A stretch of 64,000 nucleotides of DNA from Mangrovibacter phragmitis. GTDB taxonomy: Bacteria > Pseudomonadota > Gammaproteobacteria > Enterobacterales > Enterobacteriaceae. The stretch lies in the NCBI RefSeq assembly GCF_001655675.1, contig NZ_LYRP01000012.1, positions 434,001-498,000 on the forward strand. Direction: 5' to 3'. Below the pieces are notes generated by a model. That model saw nothing but the letters and a program-made list of their open reading frames with translations. It had not been told where the DNA came from and made no database searches. The stretch's first letter is position 1; each line of letters starts with the position of its first letter. A program made the translations under genes and the position numbers. This document shows, in pieces, positions 48,900 to 60,113 of the stretch.

Positions 48900-49229
48900 A
48901 TGGATAACTTTGAATGTATTAATGTTGAACAGGCCCACCAGAAATTACACCTTGATGGTGCGGTGTTAGTGGATATTCGTGATCCACAAAGTTATACCCT
49001 GGCGCATACCCCCGGTGCGTTTCACCTGACCAATGCATCTTTACCGACATTTATGCAGAATACGGATTTTGATACACCCGTATTGGTGATGTGTTATCAC
49101 GGCAACAGCAGCAAAGGTGCGGCGCAGTACCTGCTGCAACAAGGCTATGATGAGGTTTACAGCATTGATGGTGGTTTTGAGGCCTGGCATCGCCAGTTCC
49201 CGACTGAAGTCGCTCAGGGTGAAGAGTAA
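48900..49229 (+). CDS. glpE: GlpE, thiosulfate sulfurtransferase (rhodanese)
   Basis: GlpE is a single-domain cytoplasmic rhodanese that moves sulfane sulfur from thiosulfate to cyanide or thiol acceptors. It has 109 residues (K-12: 108) with the active-site loop CYHGNSS and nucleophilic Cys65. It is the first gene of glpEGR. A TATACT element just after it (about 49254) may give glpG an extra promoter. Confidence 0.96.
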   Translation: MDNFECINVEQAHQKLHLDGAVLVDIRDPQSYTLAHTPGAFHLTNASLPTFMQNTDFDTPVLVMCYHGNSSKGAAQYLLQQGYDEVYSIDGGFEAWHRQFPTEVAQGEE

Positions 49230-49294
49230 TTTTTGCCAATATCATTTAACCAGTATACTGCTATGACTATTATGGATAAGCAGGTTGTTACCCT

Positions 49295-50125
49295 ATGTTG
49301 ATGGTTGCCTCATTTGAAAACCCGCGTATGGCTCAGGCGTTTGTTGATTACATGGCAACTCAGGGTGTACACCTGAGCTTGCAACACCGGGTGAATATAG
49401 ATATCTGGCTGGAGGATGAAAGTCAGGAGTCGCAAGTCAGAGAAGCGCTGGAACACTTCCTGGCAAACCCCAATGATCCTCGTTATCTCGCCGCCAGTTG
49501 GTCCACAGGCCATACTGGTAGTGGGTTGCATTATCGCCGTTATCCTTTTTTTGCGACACTACGCAGCAAAGCAGGCCCATTGACACTGGGTATGCTGGTC
49601 TTGTGTGTGGCCGTATATATTTTGATGCAGATAGTCGGTGATCAGCAGGTAATGCTGTGGCTGGCCTGGCCATTTGATCCCTCGCTCAAATTCCAGGTAT
49701 GGCGTTATTTTTCGCATATCCTGTTGCACTTTTCGCTGCTACATATCGCATTTAACCTGGTGTGGTGGTGGTATTTGGGCGGCCCGGTCGAAAAGCGCCT
49801 TGGCAGTGGTAAATTGCTAACTATCACCCTGATTTCCGCCTTACTCAGTGGCTTTATGCAGCACTATTTTGGTGGGCCATGGTTTGGTGGTTTGTCGGGA
49901 GTGGTATATGCCTTAATGGGCTATGTGTGGTTGCGGGGCGAACGTGATCCAGCTTGCGGTGTGATGTTACCCCGTGGGTTGATGGTGTTTGCACTGCTCT
50001 GGCTGGTGATTGGCTGGTTTAATGTTATGGGGATGTCCATTGCCAATAGCGCACACCTGACTGGTTTGCTGGTAGGGTTGGCTATGGCGCTGGTTGACAG
50101 CAGCCAGACGCGAAAACGCGCATAA
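49295..50125 (+). CDS. glpG: GlpG, rhomboid intramembrane serine protease
   Basis: GlpG cleaves membrane proteins within their transmembrane segments. It has 276 residues, as in K-12: a cytoplasmic N-terminal domain (about 1-90) and six membrane helices. The catalytic dyad is present at the K-12 numbers: Ser201 in [13 protein letters not shown] and His254 in NSAHLTGL. Asn154 of the oxyanion site is also kept ([13 protein letters not shown]). Confidence 0.97.
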   Translation: MLMVASFENPRMAQAFVDYMATQGVHLSLQHRVNIDIWLEDESQESQVREALEHFLANPNDPRYLAASWSTGHTGSGLHYRRYPFFATLRSKAGPLTLGMLVLCVAVYILMQIVGDQQVMLWLAWPFDPSLKFQVWRYFSHILLHFSLLHIAFNLVWWWYLGGPVEKRLGSGKLLTITLISALLSGFMQHYFGGPWFGGLSGVVYALMGYVWLRGERDPACGVMLPRGLMVFALLWLVIGWFNVMGMSIANSAHLTGLLVGLAMALVDSSQTRKRA

Positions 50126-50181
50126 CCGCTTTGGTCGCAAAGCGGCTCTTGTGACGCAAACAATAACAACAGGAGAGCAGG

Positions 50182-50940
50182 GTGAAGCAAACACAGCGGC
50201 ATGATGCCATTATTGAACTGGTCAAAAAGCAAGGTTATGTCAGTACCGAAGAGTTGGTGGAACATTTTTCTGTTAGTCCGCAGACTATTCGTCGTGACCT
50301 GAATGACCTGGCTGACCAGAATATAATTATGCGCCACCATGGTGGTGCTGCTATTCCATCAAGCTCAGTCAACACGTCATGGCACGACCGGCGTGCGACG
50401 CTGGCTTCAGAGAAAGCGCGTATTGCGCAAAAAGTTGCCAGCCAGATCCCTGATGGGGCCACGCTGTTCATTGATATTGGCACTACACCGGAAGCCGTCG
50501 CTCATGCCTTGTTAGACCACAACCATTTGCGGGTGGTGACCAATAACCTGAATGTGGCAAACACCCTGATGGTAAAAGATGATTTTCGGATAATCCTGGC
50601 GGGTGGTGAGTTACGCAGCCGCGATGGTGGGATTATTGGCGAAGCAACGCTGGATTTTATTTCACAGTTTCGCCTGGATTTCGGCATCCTGGGGATTAGT
50701 GGCATCGACAGTGATGGCTCTTTACTGGAGTTTGACTACCACGAAGTACGCACCAAACGGGCAATAATTGATAATTCACGCCATGTGATGTTAGTGGTGG
50801 ATCACACGAAATTTGGCCGTAATGCCATGGTTAATCTGGGTAGTATTGGCCTGGTCGATGCGTTGTATACGGACATTATGCCACCAGCCAGTGTCATGCA
50901 GGTGATTGCCGAAAATAACGTGCAGTTAGAGTTATGCTAA
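50182..50940 (+). CDS. glpR: GlpR, DeoR-family repressor of glycerol-3-phosphate genes
   Basis: GlpR represses the glp regulon and is released by glycerol-3-phosphate. It has 252 residues, intact and full length; the gene is frameshifted in the K-12 reference strain. It has the DeoR helix-turn-helix (GYVSTEELVEHFSVSPQTIR) and a C-terminal sugar-phosphate sensor domain (FIDIGTTPEAVAHAL). The start is GTG 50182 with AGGAGAG upstream. Confidence 0.96.
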   Translation: MKQTQRHDAIIELVKKQGYVSTEELVEHFSVSPQTIRRDLNDLADQNIIMRHHGGAAIPSSSVNTSWHDRRATLASEKARIAQKVASQIPDGATLFIDIGTTPEAVAHALLDHNHLRVVTNNLNVANTLMVKDDFRIILAGGELRSRDGGIIGEATLDFISQFRLDFGILGISGIDSDGSLLEFDYHEVRTKRAIIDNSRHVMLVVDHTKFGRNAMVNLGSIGLVDALYTDIMPPASVMQVIAENNVQLELC

Positions 50941-50946
50941 ACCCGG

Positions 50947-50975
50947 CCAGCCTGGCCGGTTCTTAGCCAGGCTGG
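50947..50975. terminator. Hairpin between convergent glpR and malT
   Basis: CCAGCCTGGC (50947-50956) pairs perfectly with GCCAGGCTGG (50966-50975). A competing hairpin, CCGGCCA-GCC-TGGCCGG, uses the left arm (50944-50960). No T-run follows, so it may work as an mRNA 3' barrier rather than a classic terminator. Confidence 0.55.
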
Positions 50976-50987
50976 TAAACACAAGGC

Positions 50988-53693
50988 TTACACGCCGTAC
51001 CCCATCATTTTTAATAATTCCTGTGCCTGTTGTACGGCTTCCCGGCGGTGCGCCACACCCATTTTCTGGTACAGGTTACGAATGTGGGTTTTGATTGTGG
51101 TTGCGGCGACATCCAGTTCTCCGGCTATCTGGTCGTTACTGTAGCCAGAGTAAATCAACCCAAGCACCTGCCATTCGCGTTGCGTTAGCGGGCTGGTACG
51201 GATTAATTCCGGTACATCCGGGTGGTTCAACAAGCGGTGTACAAAACTTTCATCAAAGTGAGCAAATTTATGCCGGTGATGCTGGTTTATCTCTTTGAGA
51301 ATGCGTTGCGCGCGATGTTGCTCCAGTTCTGGCAACGTTGCCAGTTGGATTAACTGGCGTAACTGTTGCGCCATTGGCTCACCTTCAATAACAAAGTGGC
51401 TGATAAAGCCGGTACGGTTTGCCAGGGAAAGCGCTTCAACCAGTACCTGAAGGGCATCGCTCTTACGGTCTGCCTGCCAGTAAAGTTGGTTGAGCAGTAA
51501 CAAGTTACGGTTCAAATCACTCATCAGGTGAAGTCGCCGCGCGTTCTCGTTCAGCTCTTCCAGAATCGTTTCTGCCGTGCCAAACTCTTCCAGCAGAATT
51601 TGAGCCCGGGCAATGTTACGCCACTGGCTTTGCAGGAAATGATTGCTCACTGTCGCCGGGCGCGGAGTCTGGCGTAACCAGTTTTCTGCCGCCTGCTTAT
51701 CATTATTCATTTGCCAGTAAATGACGCGTACTTTGTCGGCATTGCTGACCCAGTCGATGTGATAGGAACCGTTGCCCAGCAAGTTTTCCAGGCGGTTGAG
51801 TAAACCGCGTGCATTATCTAAATCGCCCCGGGCCAGTGAGTTTTGAATCACTAATGACAGACACTGAAGTTGCTGCTGTGGCTGATAGTTAACCAGCACA
51901 TCCATCCCCTGGCGGGCTGCCGCTTCGGATTCATCCAGCCGGGCCCACGCCCAAAGTAACTGCGAGCGGATACGTAGCAAAAATTCATGTAGTGGTAATT
52001 GTTCCAGGTGCTGAGCCTGAATCAGCTGGAAGGCTTTTTCCTGAATTTCCCATGCAGACTGCAGGAATCCCTGGGCAAATAAAATTTCGCTTTGTTGAAT
52101 TTGGCTCCACAACACGTAGTGCCAGACTTCATTGACTTGCGCCATCTGCTCAGTTTGTTGCATTAAGGCCAGTGAGTGGTTCAGTTCGCCTTTGCAGTGC
52201 AGCACTTCCCCATGTACAGAGGTGGCGACAATGCGCCCGTAAAAACTGGAGAACGGCAAAGTTTCCAGCGCCAGCATCGCAAGGCGTTCTGCTTCTTCCG
52301 GGTTACCAGCGTTGATAGCTACCTGTGCCCTCAGAGCGTTGAACTCACCATGTAGCGATTCATCCGGCTCACGCGTCATCTCTTCTTCTGCACGGGCCAG
52401 CAGGGTGTTAACCTCCTGAAAACGGTGCTGGCTTTGCATCAGCCAGGCTTTCAGTAAAAGCAGGCGTGGGTTATCTAACAATACAGCCCAGGGCAGAGCG
52501 TTGAGGGATTCTTCCAACAGCGCCAGTTCGCTCTGGTTAAATAAATCCCAGGCGTGCTGATGCAGGATATCACGCAATAAAGCGGTATCGCCCGCCGCCA
52601 CACCGTGGTGGATAGCTTCAGCAGGGTAGCCCTGTGCCATCCAGCCTTCTGCGGCTGCCCGGTGAATGGCTGGCAATTCAGTTGCCATTTCCCACTGGCA
52701 ACGCTGGCGCAGGAAATTGCCAAATAGTGGATGGTAGTTGAACCACTCACCGTCGTCATCCATACGCTGTATAAACAACCCCTGGCGCTCCAGATCCTCC
52801 AGCCACATTTGCCCGTTTTCTTCTCCTGTCACTCGCACTATTAACGCATCATTCATTGAACGCAATAAAGACGTTTTCAGCAGGAACAGGCGCGTTGCTG
52901 GTGTAACAGTATCAAGCACTTCATCAACCAGGTAATCCGATAAATGGCTGGCGTTGATGCCGGCCAACCGGCGGGCAGAGTGTTGAGTAGCGGTATTTTT
53001 TTGCCGGGCAGACAAGGCGATTAGCTGTAATGCTGTAACCCAACCGGCGACATCTTCACAGATCTGGTAGCTTTCCTGTTCATCCAGAGGTGAACTTAAC
53101 CGGCAGTCAAAAAATTGTTTTGTTTCCCGCTGGGTAAAGGCCAGTTGATGACTGCCTACTTCCAGTAGTTGATCCCGAACGCGCAGATTGGCTATCCCTA
53201 ACTGTGGCAGATTACGGGACAGAACGACCAGCGTGAGATTATCGGGCTGGTGGCGCAGGAAAAAACGCATGGCGTCATGAATCACCGGGTTGGTGATGAG
53301 GTGATAGTCATCAATGACTAACTTGAAAGCATGCTGGCATTCAGCCAGTTCAATAAACAGTTGCCCAAACAGTGAAATCAGGCTGGCATACTGCCTTTTC
53401 TGCACCATCATTTCGGTGGTGACGCAATGCTTGCCGGTGGCCTGCTGAATAGCGGCTATCAGGTAACTGGCAAAACGCTCAGGCTGGTTATCTCCTTCAT
53501 CCAGTGAAAACCAGCCTAAATGGGGTTGGCTGGCGGCCCATTGGGCAACCAGTGTTGTTTTTCCGTAGCCTGCCGGGCTGGTAACCAGAACCAGACGGTA
53601 ATTTTTGGCCGAGGATAATTTTGCCAACAGGCGATCGCGCACGACTGTATTGTCGAGCCTCACCGGACGGCTAAGTTTGGATGGAATTAACAT
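50988..53693 (-). CDS. malT: MalT, ATP- and maltotriose-dependent activator of the maltose regulon
   Basis: MalT is a STAND-family activator that oligomerises with ATP and maltotriose and turns on mal promoters. It has 901 residues, equal to K-12. The Walker A motif is in [15 protein letters not shown] (about residues 38-45), followed by the NB-ARC-like arm, a long helical superhelix domain that senses maltotriose, and a C-terminal LuxR-type helix-turn-helix ([20 protein letters not shown]). The ATG at 53693 gives the K-12 start [10 protein letters not shown]; an in-frame ATG at 53699 is an alternative. It is divergent from malPQ. Confidence 0.96.
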   Translation of the reverse strand: MLIPSKLSRPVRLDNTVVRDRLLAKLSSAKNYRLVLVTSPAGYGKTTLVAQWAASQPHLGWFSLDEGDNQPERFASYLIAAIQQATGKHCVTTEMMVQKRQYASLISLFGQLFIELAECQHAFKLVIDDYHLITNPVIHDAMRFFLRHQPDNLTLVVLSRNLPQLGIANLRVRDQLLEVGSHQLAFTQRETKQFFDCRLSSPLDEQESYQICEDVAGWVTALQLIALSARQKNTATQHSARRLAGINASHLSDYLVDEVLDTVTPATRLFLLKTSLLRSMNDALIVRVTGEENGQMWLEDLERQGLFIQRMDDDGEWFNYHPLFGNFLRQRCQWEMATELPAIHRAAAEGWMAQGYPAEAIHHGVAAGDTALLRDILHQHAWDLFNQSELALLEESLNALPWAVLLDNPRLLLLKAWLMQSQHRFQEVNTLLARAEEEMTREPDESLHGEFNALRAQVAINAGNPEEAERLAMLALETLPFSSFYGRIVATSVHGEVLHCKGELNHSLALMQQTEQMAQVNEVWHYVLWSQIQQSEILFAQGFLQSAWEIQEKAFQLIQAQHLEQLPLHEFLLRIRSQLLWAWARLDESEAAARQGMDVLVNYQPQQQLQCLSLVIQNSLARGDLDNARGLLNRLENLLGNGSYHIDWVSNADKVRVIYWQMNNDKQAAENWLRQTPRPATVSNHFLQSQWRNIARAQILLEEFGTAETILEELNENARRLHLMSDLNRNLLLLNQLYWQADRKSDALQVLVEALSLANRTGFISHFVIEGEPMAQQLRQLIQLATLPELEQHRAQRILKEINQHHRHKFAHFDESFVHRLLNHPDVPELIRTSPLTQREWQVLGLIYSGYSNDQIAGELDVAATTIKTHIRNLYQKMGVAHRREAVQQAQELLKMMGYGV

Positions 53694-54104
53694 AGTCATT
53701 CACTTCACTGTGTCGAAACTACGGGATTACGAATTTTTTCGCGCTTCGTAATTAATTCTTAAGATAAATTCGGACAGATTAGTCTTTAATGCAAGTTAAC
53801 CCCGTATAAAAGACCTTTAAAGGTGCACCTGGTCACATTTCTGAAACTTATTGGATGATTTGGGGGCGTAGCCAGGGTTAGTCGTCCTCCTTTGTTTCAC
53901 TCCTTTGACCTCCACACCATTCTTCTCTTTCAAGTAAAAACAAAGGGTTTAGTTTTATTTTTACATAACGCACAGATAGTGTGTCTGTCTTTATTTGCAT
54001 CTAATAGTAATTATTTCAATTAATTAAAGTGTTTCATCGTTTGAAGTTTCACCTGTTTCATTAAAATTTCACATTATGCTTTTACGTGGTTTACGGCTAA
54101 TTTG

Positions 54105-54172
54105 AGTGTCATGGATCACAGTTTCTCCTACTCCCCGCTACTCCTCCCTGCCTAATCCAGGGCGGGATGAGG
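54105..54172 (+). promoter_or_regulatory. malP control region: MalT boxes and CRP-like site
   Basis: Three MalT-box-like decamers lie upstream of malP: CCTACTCCCC (54127-54136, complement GGGGAGTAGG) and ACTCCTCCCT (54140-54149), both on the minus strand, and CGGGATGAGG (54163-54172) on the plus strand. The consensus is GGGGAKGAGG. A CRP-like site ends in TCACA at 54105-54120 (eight of ten positions). The rest of the 546-bp malT-malP spacer (53694-54240) is AT-rich and holds no gene; it must also carry the malT promoter, which I could not pin down. Confidence 0.65.
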
Positions 54173-54240
54173 TATCAGCCGGGGGGCCCAGGCACACTAA
54201 TGTAAACTTTGTCTAATTACTTGAAGGACACCGATTACCT

Positions 54241-56643
54241 ATGTCACAGCCTACATTCGATAAAGCACAATTTCAGGCTGCCCTGACACGTCAGTGGCAG
54301 CATTTTGGATTACATGCTGCCGCAGAAATGACGCAACACCAGTGGTGGCAGGCTGTTAGCGGGGCGCTGGCGGAACTTTTGGCAGCACAGCCTCTGGCAA
54401 AGCCAGAAAAAAAACAACGCCATGTAAACTACATCTCAATGGAATTTCTGATTGGCCGCCTGACAGGTAATAACTTATTGAATATGGGTTGGTATCAGTT
54501 GGTGAGTGATACGCTGGCCGATTACAACATTGTGCTGAGTGATTTACTTGAGCAAGAAACCGACCCGGCGCTGGGAAATGGTGGATTGGGGCGGCTTGCC
54601 GCCTGTTTCCTGGATTCCATGGCAACCGTTGGGCAGTCTGCAACCGGTTATGGCCTGAATTACCAGTACGGCTTATTCCGCCAGTCGTTTGTTGATGGTC
54701 AGCAGCATGAAGCCCCGGATGACTGGTTGCGTGGCAGTTACCCATGGTTCCGCCATAACAGTGCCCTGGATGTGCAGGTTGGCATCGGTGGTAAAGTGGT
54801 GACTGTCGAGGGTAAACCGCACTGGGAACCCGCTTTTGTAATGCAAGGGGAAGCCTGGGACTTACCGGTTATTGGTTACCGAAATGGCGTTTCGCAACCT
54901 TTGCGTTTATGGCAGGCGAAACACGCTCATCCTTTCGATTTGGGCAAGTTTAACGACGGTGATTTTCTGCGTGCCGAGAAACAGGGTATTGATGCAGAAA
55001 AACTGACCAAAGTGCTGTATCCCAATGACAACCATCTGGCGGGGAAAAAGCTGCGCCTGATGCAGCAATATTTCCAGTGTGCCTGTTCCGTTGCTGATAT
55101 TTTGCGTCGCCACCACCAGGCTGGCCGAAAACTGGCGCAATTACCTGATTTTGAAGTTATTCAGTTGAACGACACTCACCCTACTATAGCCATTCCGGAA
55201 TTACTGCGAGTGTTGATTGATGAACACCAGTTGAGCTGGGATGACGCCTGGGCGATTACCAGCCGCACTTTTGCTTACACCAACCATACCCTGATGCCTG
55301 AAGCACTGGAGTGCTGGGATGAGCGCTTAGTAAGAACATTGCTGCCACGCCATATGCAATTAATCAAAGAGATTAATGCCCGCTTTAAGAAGCTGGTTGA
55401 AGCGACCTGGCCGGGCGATGGCGCCGTGTGGGCGAAACTCGCTGTGGTACATGATAACCAGGTACGTATGGCGAATCTGTGCGTGGTAAGTGGCTTCGCA
55501 GTAAATGGTGTGGCGGCACTGCACTCTGAGCTGGTTGTGAAGGATCTGTTCCCGGAATACCACCAGTTATGGCCGAACAAGTTCCATAATGTGACCAACG
55601 GCATTACTCCCCGTCGTTGGATAAAGCAGTGCAATCCGGCTCTGGCTGCATTGTTAGATAAGACATTGAAAAAAGAGTGGGCAAACGACCTGGATGTCCT
55701 CGAAGGTATCGAAAAATATGCTGACGATGCCAAATTCCGCAAGGCTTACCGGGAAATTAAACAGCAGAACAAAGTTCGCCTGGCGGAGTTTGTTAAGCAA
55801 CGTACCGGGATTGAGATCAACCCCAATGCTTTGTTTGATATCCAAATTAAACGTCTGCACGAATATAAGCGCCAGCATTTGAATCTGTTACATATTCTGG
55901 CGCTTTACAAAGAGATTCGCGAAAACCCGAAAGCAGACAGAGTTCCACGCGTATTCTTGTTTGGGGCAAAAGCCGCACCTGGCTATTACCTGGCTAAAAA
56001 TATTATCTTTGCCATTAACAAGGTGGCTGAGGTTATCAACGCTGACCCGGCGATTGGCGACAAACTGAAAGTTGTCTTCCTGCCAGATTACTGTGTGTCT
56101 GCTGCAGAAGTAATGATCCCGGCAGCAGATGTCTCCGAGCAAATCTCAACGGCCGGGAAAGAGGCTTCAGGTACCGGGAATATGAAGCTGGCGCTGAATG
56201 GTGCACTGACTGTCGGCACACTGGACGGTGCGAATGTTGAAATTGCTGAGAAGGTTGGTGCGGAGAATATCTTTATTTTTGGCCATACCGTGGAACAAGT
56301 GAAAGCGCTGAAAGCCGCTGGTTATGAACCGCAAAAATGGCGTAAAAAAGACAAACTGCTGGATGCCGTTATGAAAGAGCTGGAACAGGGTAAATACAGC
56401 AACGGCGATAAACATGCGTTCGACCAAATGCTGCACAGTTTGGGGAAACAGGGAGGCGACCCATATCTGGTCATGGCAGATTTTCATGCTTATGTTGAAG
56501 CACAGAAACAGGTCGATGAACTGTACCGCGATCAGGAAGCCTGGACGCGTGCGGCGATTCTGAATACAGCACGTTGCGGTATGTTCAGTTCGGACCGTTC
56601 TATTCGCGATTACCAGGCTCGTATTTGGCAGGCAAAGCGCTAA
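54241..56643 (+). CDS. malP: MalP, maltodextrin phosphorylase
   Basis: MalP cleaves maltodextrins with phosphate to glucose-1-phosphate. It has 800 residues (K-12: 797), GT35 family with the PLP lysine in [14 protein letters not shown]. It lacks the N-terminal extension of GlgP (43101-45548) and is clearly a separate paralogue. It heads malPQ; malQ starts 25 bases after it. Confidence 0.97.
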   Translation: MSQPTFDKAQFQAALTRQWQHFGLHAAAEMTQHQWWQAVSGALAELLAAQPLAKPEKKQRHVNYISMEFLIGRLTGNNLLNMGWYQLVSDTLADYNIVLSDLLEQETDPALGNGGLGRLAACFLDSMATVGQSATGYGLNYQYGLFRQSFVDGQQHEAPDDWLRGSYPWFRHNSALDVQVGIGGKVVTVEGKPHWEPAFVMQGEAWDLPVIGYRNGVSQPLRLWQAKHAHPFDLGKFNDGDFLRAEKQGIDAEKLTKVLYPNDNHLAGKKLRLMQQYFQCACSVADILRRHHQAGRKLAQLPDFEVIQLNDTHPTIAIPELLRVLIDEHQLSWDDAWAITSRTFAYTNHTLMPEALECWDERLVRTLLPRHMQLIKEINARFKKLVEATWPGDGAVWAKLAVVHDNQVRMANLCVVSGFAVNGVAALHSELVVKDLFPEYHQLWPNKFHNVTNGITPRRWIKQCNPALAALLDKTLKKEWANDLDVLEGIEKYADDAKFRKAYREIKQQNKVRLAEFVKQRTGIEINPNALFDIQIKRLHEYKRQHLNLLHILALYKEIRENPKADRVPRVFLFGAKAAPGYYLAKNIIFAINKVAEVINADPAIGDKLKVVFLPDYCVSAAEVMIPAADVSEQISTAGKEASGTGNMKLALNGALTVGTLDGANVEIAEKVGAENIFIFGHTVEQVKALKAAGYEPQKWRKKDKLLDAVMKELEQGKYSNGDKHAFDQMLHSLGKQGGDPYLVMADFHAYVEAQKQVDELYRDQEAWTRAAILNTARCGMFSSDRSIRDYQARIWQAKR

Positions 56644-56668
56644 GGACATCAAGGTAGGTGAAAGGATG

Positions 56669-58765
56669 ATGGACAAAAAACGTCTTGAACAGGCCGCCCT
56701 GGAAGCGGGGATCGCATCGAGTTATATCAATGCGCATGGTAAACCTGAAAGCATTGGTATGGACACCCGCCAGCAGTTGCTGGCGGCAATGGGTGATGCT
56801 CCGGCACTGGCATACCAACACAGCCAGCGCGTAGTACCTCCTGTACATGTGCTGGTTTCTGGTAAACGCCTGTCTGTGCCTGTAAAAGGGGAAGGTCGTT
56901 TCCAGTGGTTGCTGACAACAGAAACTGGCGAATTACACCATGGCACAATCCAGGGCGGCAAGCCCATGCGTTTGCCTGTTAGCCTGCAACCCGGATATCA
57001 CTCACTGACTCTCACTCAGGATGAACAGCGCTGGCACTGCCAGGTGATTGTTGCACCGCCTCGTTGTTATGAACCTGCAGCCCTCTTACAAGGGGAGAAG
57101 CTCTGGGGGGCTTGCGTACAGTTGTACACATTGCGCTCAGCAACCAACTGGGGTATCGGTGATTTTGGTGACCTGAAACGTATGCTGCCAGAAATTGCCG
57201 CACGGGGTGGGGCTTTTATTGGCCTGAACCCGGTTCATGCGCTGTACCCGGCGATTCCTGAAAGTGCCAGCCCGTACAGTCCGTCATCACGTCGCTGGCT
57301 GAATGTTTTATATATTGATGTTCCCGCTGTGGCTGATTTTGCTGCCAGCGATGCCGCGCAACACTGGTGGGAAAAAAAGACGACACAGCAAGCGATAGCC
57401 CAGGCCAGAAGTGCCGGGCGGGTGGATTACACCACGGTAACGGAACTTAAAATTGCTGCATTGCGCCTGGCCTGGGATACCTTCTGCGCCCGGCCTCATG
57501 ATGATGATACGGTTGCATTGTTTGATGCCTTTGTGCGTGATGGTGGAGAGAGCCTTTACTGGCAAGGCGCTTATGATGCAGTGCATCACCATTTGCTGGC
57601 GCAAGATGCTCAGCATTGGGGGTGGCCGGCCTGGCCTGAAGCCTGGCGTGATCCGCAAAGCGCTGTCGTCCTGGCGTTTTGTGAAGAAAATGCTCAGGAG
57701 GTCCGCTTTTGGATGTGGTTACAATGGCTGGCAGCCACACAGTTCTCGGCTTGCTGGGACGAGTGCCTGAAAGCGGAAATGCCAGTGGGGCTGTATCGTG
57801 ATTTGGCTGTTGGCGTGGCAGAAGGTGGAGCCGAAACCTGGAGTGATCGTGCACTGTACAGCCTGCGGGCTTCTGTGGGCGCTCCGCCAGATATTCTGGG
57901 CCCTCTCGGGCAAAACTGGGGATTACCACCGATTAACCCTCATGTAATGTTTGAGCGCGCCTATGAGCCGTTTGTTGATTTATTGCGAGCCAACATGACG
58001 CATTGTGGCGCATTGCGTATTGACCATGTGATGTCGCTACTGCGTTTATGGTGGATCCCATATGGCGAAACGGCAGATAAAGGCGCGTATGTTCACTACC
58101 CGGTAGACGACCTGCTGGCCATTTTGGCACTGGAAAGCCAGCGCCACCAGTGCATGGTGATTGGCGAGGACCTGGGGACTGTTCCGGCAGAAATTGTAGG
58201 GAAACTGCGTAGCAGTGGAGTGTATTCGTACAAAGTGCTTTATTTTGAGCATGACAGCGAAAAGCAGTTTAAAGCCCCTGATATCTGGCCGGAACAATCT
58301 ATGGCTGTCGCCACTACCCATGACCTGCCAACTCTACGGGGATACTGGGAATGCGGGGATCTGACGCTTGGCGAATCTTTAGGGTTATATCCTGACAAGG
58401 TGATTCTGAAAGGTTTATATCAGGAACGTGAAGCGGCGAAACAAGGGTTACTCAATAGTTTGCACCAGTATGGTTGTGTACCGAAACGTACCGGAAAGCA
58501 GGCGCGTCTTATGCATATGTCACCTGTTCTTAACCGGGGATTGCAGCGTTACATTGCTGACTCAAACAGTGCGTTGCTCGGTTTACAACCGGAAGACTGG
58601 TTGGATATGGCAGAGCCAGTGAATGTCCCTGGCACCAGTACACAGTATCCCAACTGGCGGCGCAAACTGAATCGCGAAATAGAAGCAATCTTTGCGGATG
58701 ATGATATTAACCGGTTACTGAAGGATTTAACTGCCAGGCGTAAAAAAGCGGGCCAGTATAAATAA
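56669..58765 (+). CDS. malQ: MalQ, 4-alpha-glucanotransferase (amylomaltase)
   Basis: MalQ transfers dextrinyl units between maltodextrins and releases glucose, making longer chains for MalP. It has 698 residues (K-12: 694), GH77 family, with ASPYSPSSRRWLNVLYIDV, the nucleophile Asp in GALRIDHVMSL, the acid Glu in MVIGEDLGTVP and ATTHDLPTLRGYW. Two adjacent ATGs exist; 56669 is preferred because AGGTGA then lies seven bases upstream and the protein aligns with the K-12 start. Confidence 0.95.
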   Translation: MDKKRLEQAALEAGIASSYINAHGKPESIGMDTRQQLLAAMGDAPALAYQHSQRVVPPVHVLVSGKRLSVPVKGEGRFQWLLTTETGELHHGTIQGGKPMRLPVSLQPGYHSLTLTQDEQRWHCQVIVAPPRCYEPAALLQGEKLWGACVQLYTLRSATNWGIGDFGDLKRMLPEIAARGGAFIGLNPVHALYPAIPESASPYSPSSRRWLNVLYIDVPAVADFAASDAAQHWWEKKTTQQAIAQARSAGRVDYTTVTELKIAALRLAWDTFCARPHDDDTVALFDAFVRDGGESLYWQGAYDAVHHHLLAQDAQHWGWPAWPEAWRDPQSAVVLAFCEENAQEVRFWMWLQWLAATQFSACWDECLKAEMPVGLYRDLAVGVAEGGAETWSDRALYSLRASVGAPPDILGPLGQNWGLPPINPHVMFERAYEPFVDLLRANMTHCGALRIDHVMSLLRLWWIPYGETADKGAYVHYPVDDLLAILALESQRHQCMVIGEDLGTVPAEIVGKLRSSGVYSYKVLYFEHDSEKQFKAPDIWPEQSMAVATTHDLPTLRGYWECGDLTLGESLGLYPDKVILKGLYQEREAAKQGLLNSLHQYGCVPKRTGKQARLMHMSPVLNRGLQRYIADSNSALLGLQPEDWLDMAEPVNVPGTSTQYPNWRRKLNREIEAIFADDDINRLLKDLTARRKKAGQYK

Positions 58766-58789
58766 TCCGGACGAACTAAAGCTGAAACA

Positions 58790-58823
58790 ACGCCCTGTAC
58801 TCGGTAGTACAGGGCGTTTTTTT
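58790..58823 (+). terminator. Terminator of malPQ
   Basis: ACGCCCTGTACT (58790-58801) pairs perfectly with AGTACAGGGCGT (58806-58817) over a four-base loop, followed by six T. Confidence 0.95.
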
Positions 58824-58851
58824 ATTGCAAGGCCGTTACTGGGGGGCAAAC

Positions 58852-58878
58852 AAAAAAAGGCGACAGATAACTGTCGCC
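58852..58878 (-). terminator. Terminator of the DUF1471 gene
   Basis: GGCGACAG (58859-58866) and CTGTCGCC (58871-58878) form an eight-base stem. On the minus strand it is followed by seven T (58858-58852), so it ends the transcript of the small gene at 58963-59175. Confidence 0.9.
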
Positions 58879-58962
58879 GAATCAGAGTCAGAGTTCAAGC
58901 AAGTGTGTTGGCATGGGCAGTAAATGGCAATACATCAAAGAGCGATTATGGCCTGTTGCGGT

Positions 58963-59175
58963 TTATTTATTCAGTTCCGCAGTCATATGAACCTGGTTAC
59001 CGCTGAATGCTTCTGTGATGTTGTAAGAAGATGCCCCGGCTTGTTTTGCCTGTACTGCGATTTTTGCTTCGGCACCATCGAGTGTGGATGCTGTTGCGCT
59101 AACTGTTTGAGCAAATGCGCCAAATGAAGCCAGGGAAAGAGCAGTGACTACAACTAAATATTTGATGGATTTCAT
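58963..59175 (-). CDS. DUF1471 (YdgH/BhsA/McbA-like) periplasmic protein
   Basis: A 70-residue protein with a signal peptide of about 22 residues (SIKYLVVVTALSLASFGAFA) and one small DUF1471 domain, marked by STLDGAEAKIAVQAKQAGAS and YNITEAFSGNQVHMTAELNK. Relatives such as BhsA, McbA, YhcN and YbiJ respond to stress and biofilm conditions; this member's role is unknown. It occupies the place where K-12 has gntT. It is a single-gene unit with its own terminator. Confidence 0.88.
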   Translation of the reverse strand: MKSIKYLVVVTALSLASFGAFAQTVSATASTLDGAEAKIAVQAKQAGASSYNITEAFSGNQVHMTAELNK

Positions 59176-59409
59176 GGTCGTATTCCTTAATGGTTTTGGT
59201 CTTTTTAAAGGCTTTCGCCTTCGATGAAGTAATAATAGGCTGGGGGTGGAAGAAGTAAAAGCTGAAGGATTTGCTTGTATTGGTCAAATTATTTGAATAA
59301 TAAAATGGCGTAAACAGGCAGGCAGCATATTCCTGAACCGGTTTTGCTTTGCCTGGCTGGCACCTGATGTTTTCGGGAAAAGTAATCGGGAGATGAAAGA
59401 AGAAAACAG

Positions 59410-59441
59410 AAAGGCCTGCGGTTTATAAACCGCAGGCCTTT
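59410..59441. terminator. 32-bp perfect palindrome downstream of nfuA
   Basis: AAAGGCCTGCGGTTTA is followed directly by its exact complement, giving a hairpin of about 14 pairs. On the nfuA strand TCTGTTTTCTTC follows, so it probably ends the nfuA transcript. The other 300 bases between the DUF1471 gene and nfuA (59176-59479) hold the DUF1471 promoter region and nothing else I can name. Confidence 0.75.
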
Positions 59442-59479
59442 ACAAAAACACCAGGGCAGAAAGAGTGCGCCTGCTGTTT

Positions 59480-60055
59480 TTAATAGTACGAGTGTTCGCC
59501 GCGCTGGTGTTCCGTGAGGTCACGCACACCTTTAAGTTCGGTAAACTCGGCTAAGAGCTGTTTCTCAATCCCTTCTTTAAGGGTGTAATCCACCATGGAA
59601 CAACCGTTACAGCCACCACCAAATTGCAGAATAGCGTAACCTTCTTCAGTGATTTCCATCAGGGAAACGCGCCCGCCATGACCAGCCAGTTGCGGGTTGA
59701 CCTGGGACTGCAGGAAGTATTCCACGCGTTCAATTAATGGTGCGTCATCTGCCACCTTGCGCATTTTCGCGTTGGGTGCTTTAAGGGTTAACTGTGAGCC
59801 TAACTGATCAGTAACGAAATCAATTTCAGCATCTTCCAGGTACGGTGCGCTCAGTTCATCAACGTAGGCGGTCAGTTGCTCAAACACAAGAGCTGTGTCC
59901 GTAGCCTCAACAGCATCAGGCGGGCAGTATGAAACACCGCACTCAGCATTTGGCGTGCCGGGATTAATAACGAACACGCGAATCTGTGTCCCTTCCTCCT
60001 GATTTGCCAGCAGTTTGGCAAAGTGTGCTTGCGCAGCATCGGAAATACGGATCAT
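59480..60055 (-). CDS. nfuA: NfuA, Fe-S cluster carrier and repair protein
   Basis: NfuA carries 4Fe-4S clusters to client enzymes under oxidative stress or iron starvation. It has 191 residues, as in K-12: an N-terminal degenerate A-type domain (1-95) and a C-terminal Nfu domain whose cluster ligands Cys149 and Cys152 lie in [14 protein letters not shown]. It follows gntX on the same strand with 58 bases between. Confidence 0.97.
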   Translation of the reverse strand: MIRISDAAQAHFAKLLANQEEGTQIRVFVINPGTPNAECGVSYCPPDAVEATDTALVFEQLTAYVDELSAPYLEDAEIDFVTDQLGSQLTLKAPNAKMRKVADDAPLIERVEYFLQSQVNPQLAGHGGRVSLMEITEEGYAILQFGGGCNGCSMVDYTLKEGIEKQLLAEFTELKGVRDLTEHQRGEHSYY

Positions 60056-60113
60056 AACAAAGGCCTAATAGTTGACTATTTTAGTCGGTTATTATACGCC
60101 CATCATCGAGGCT

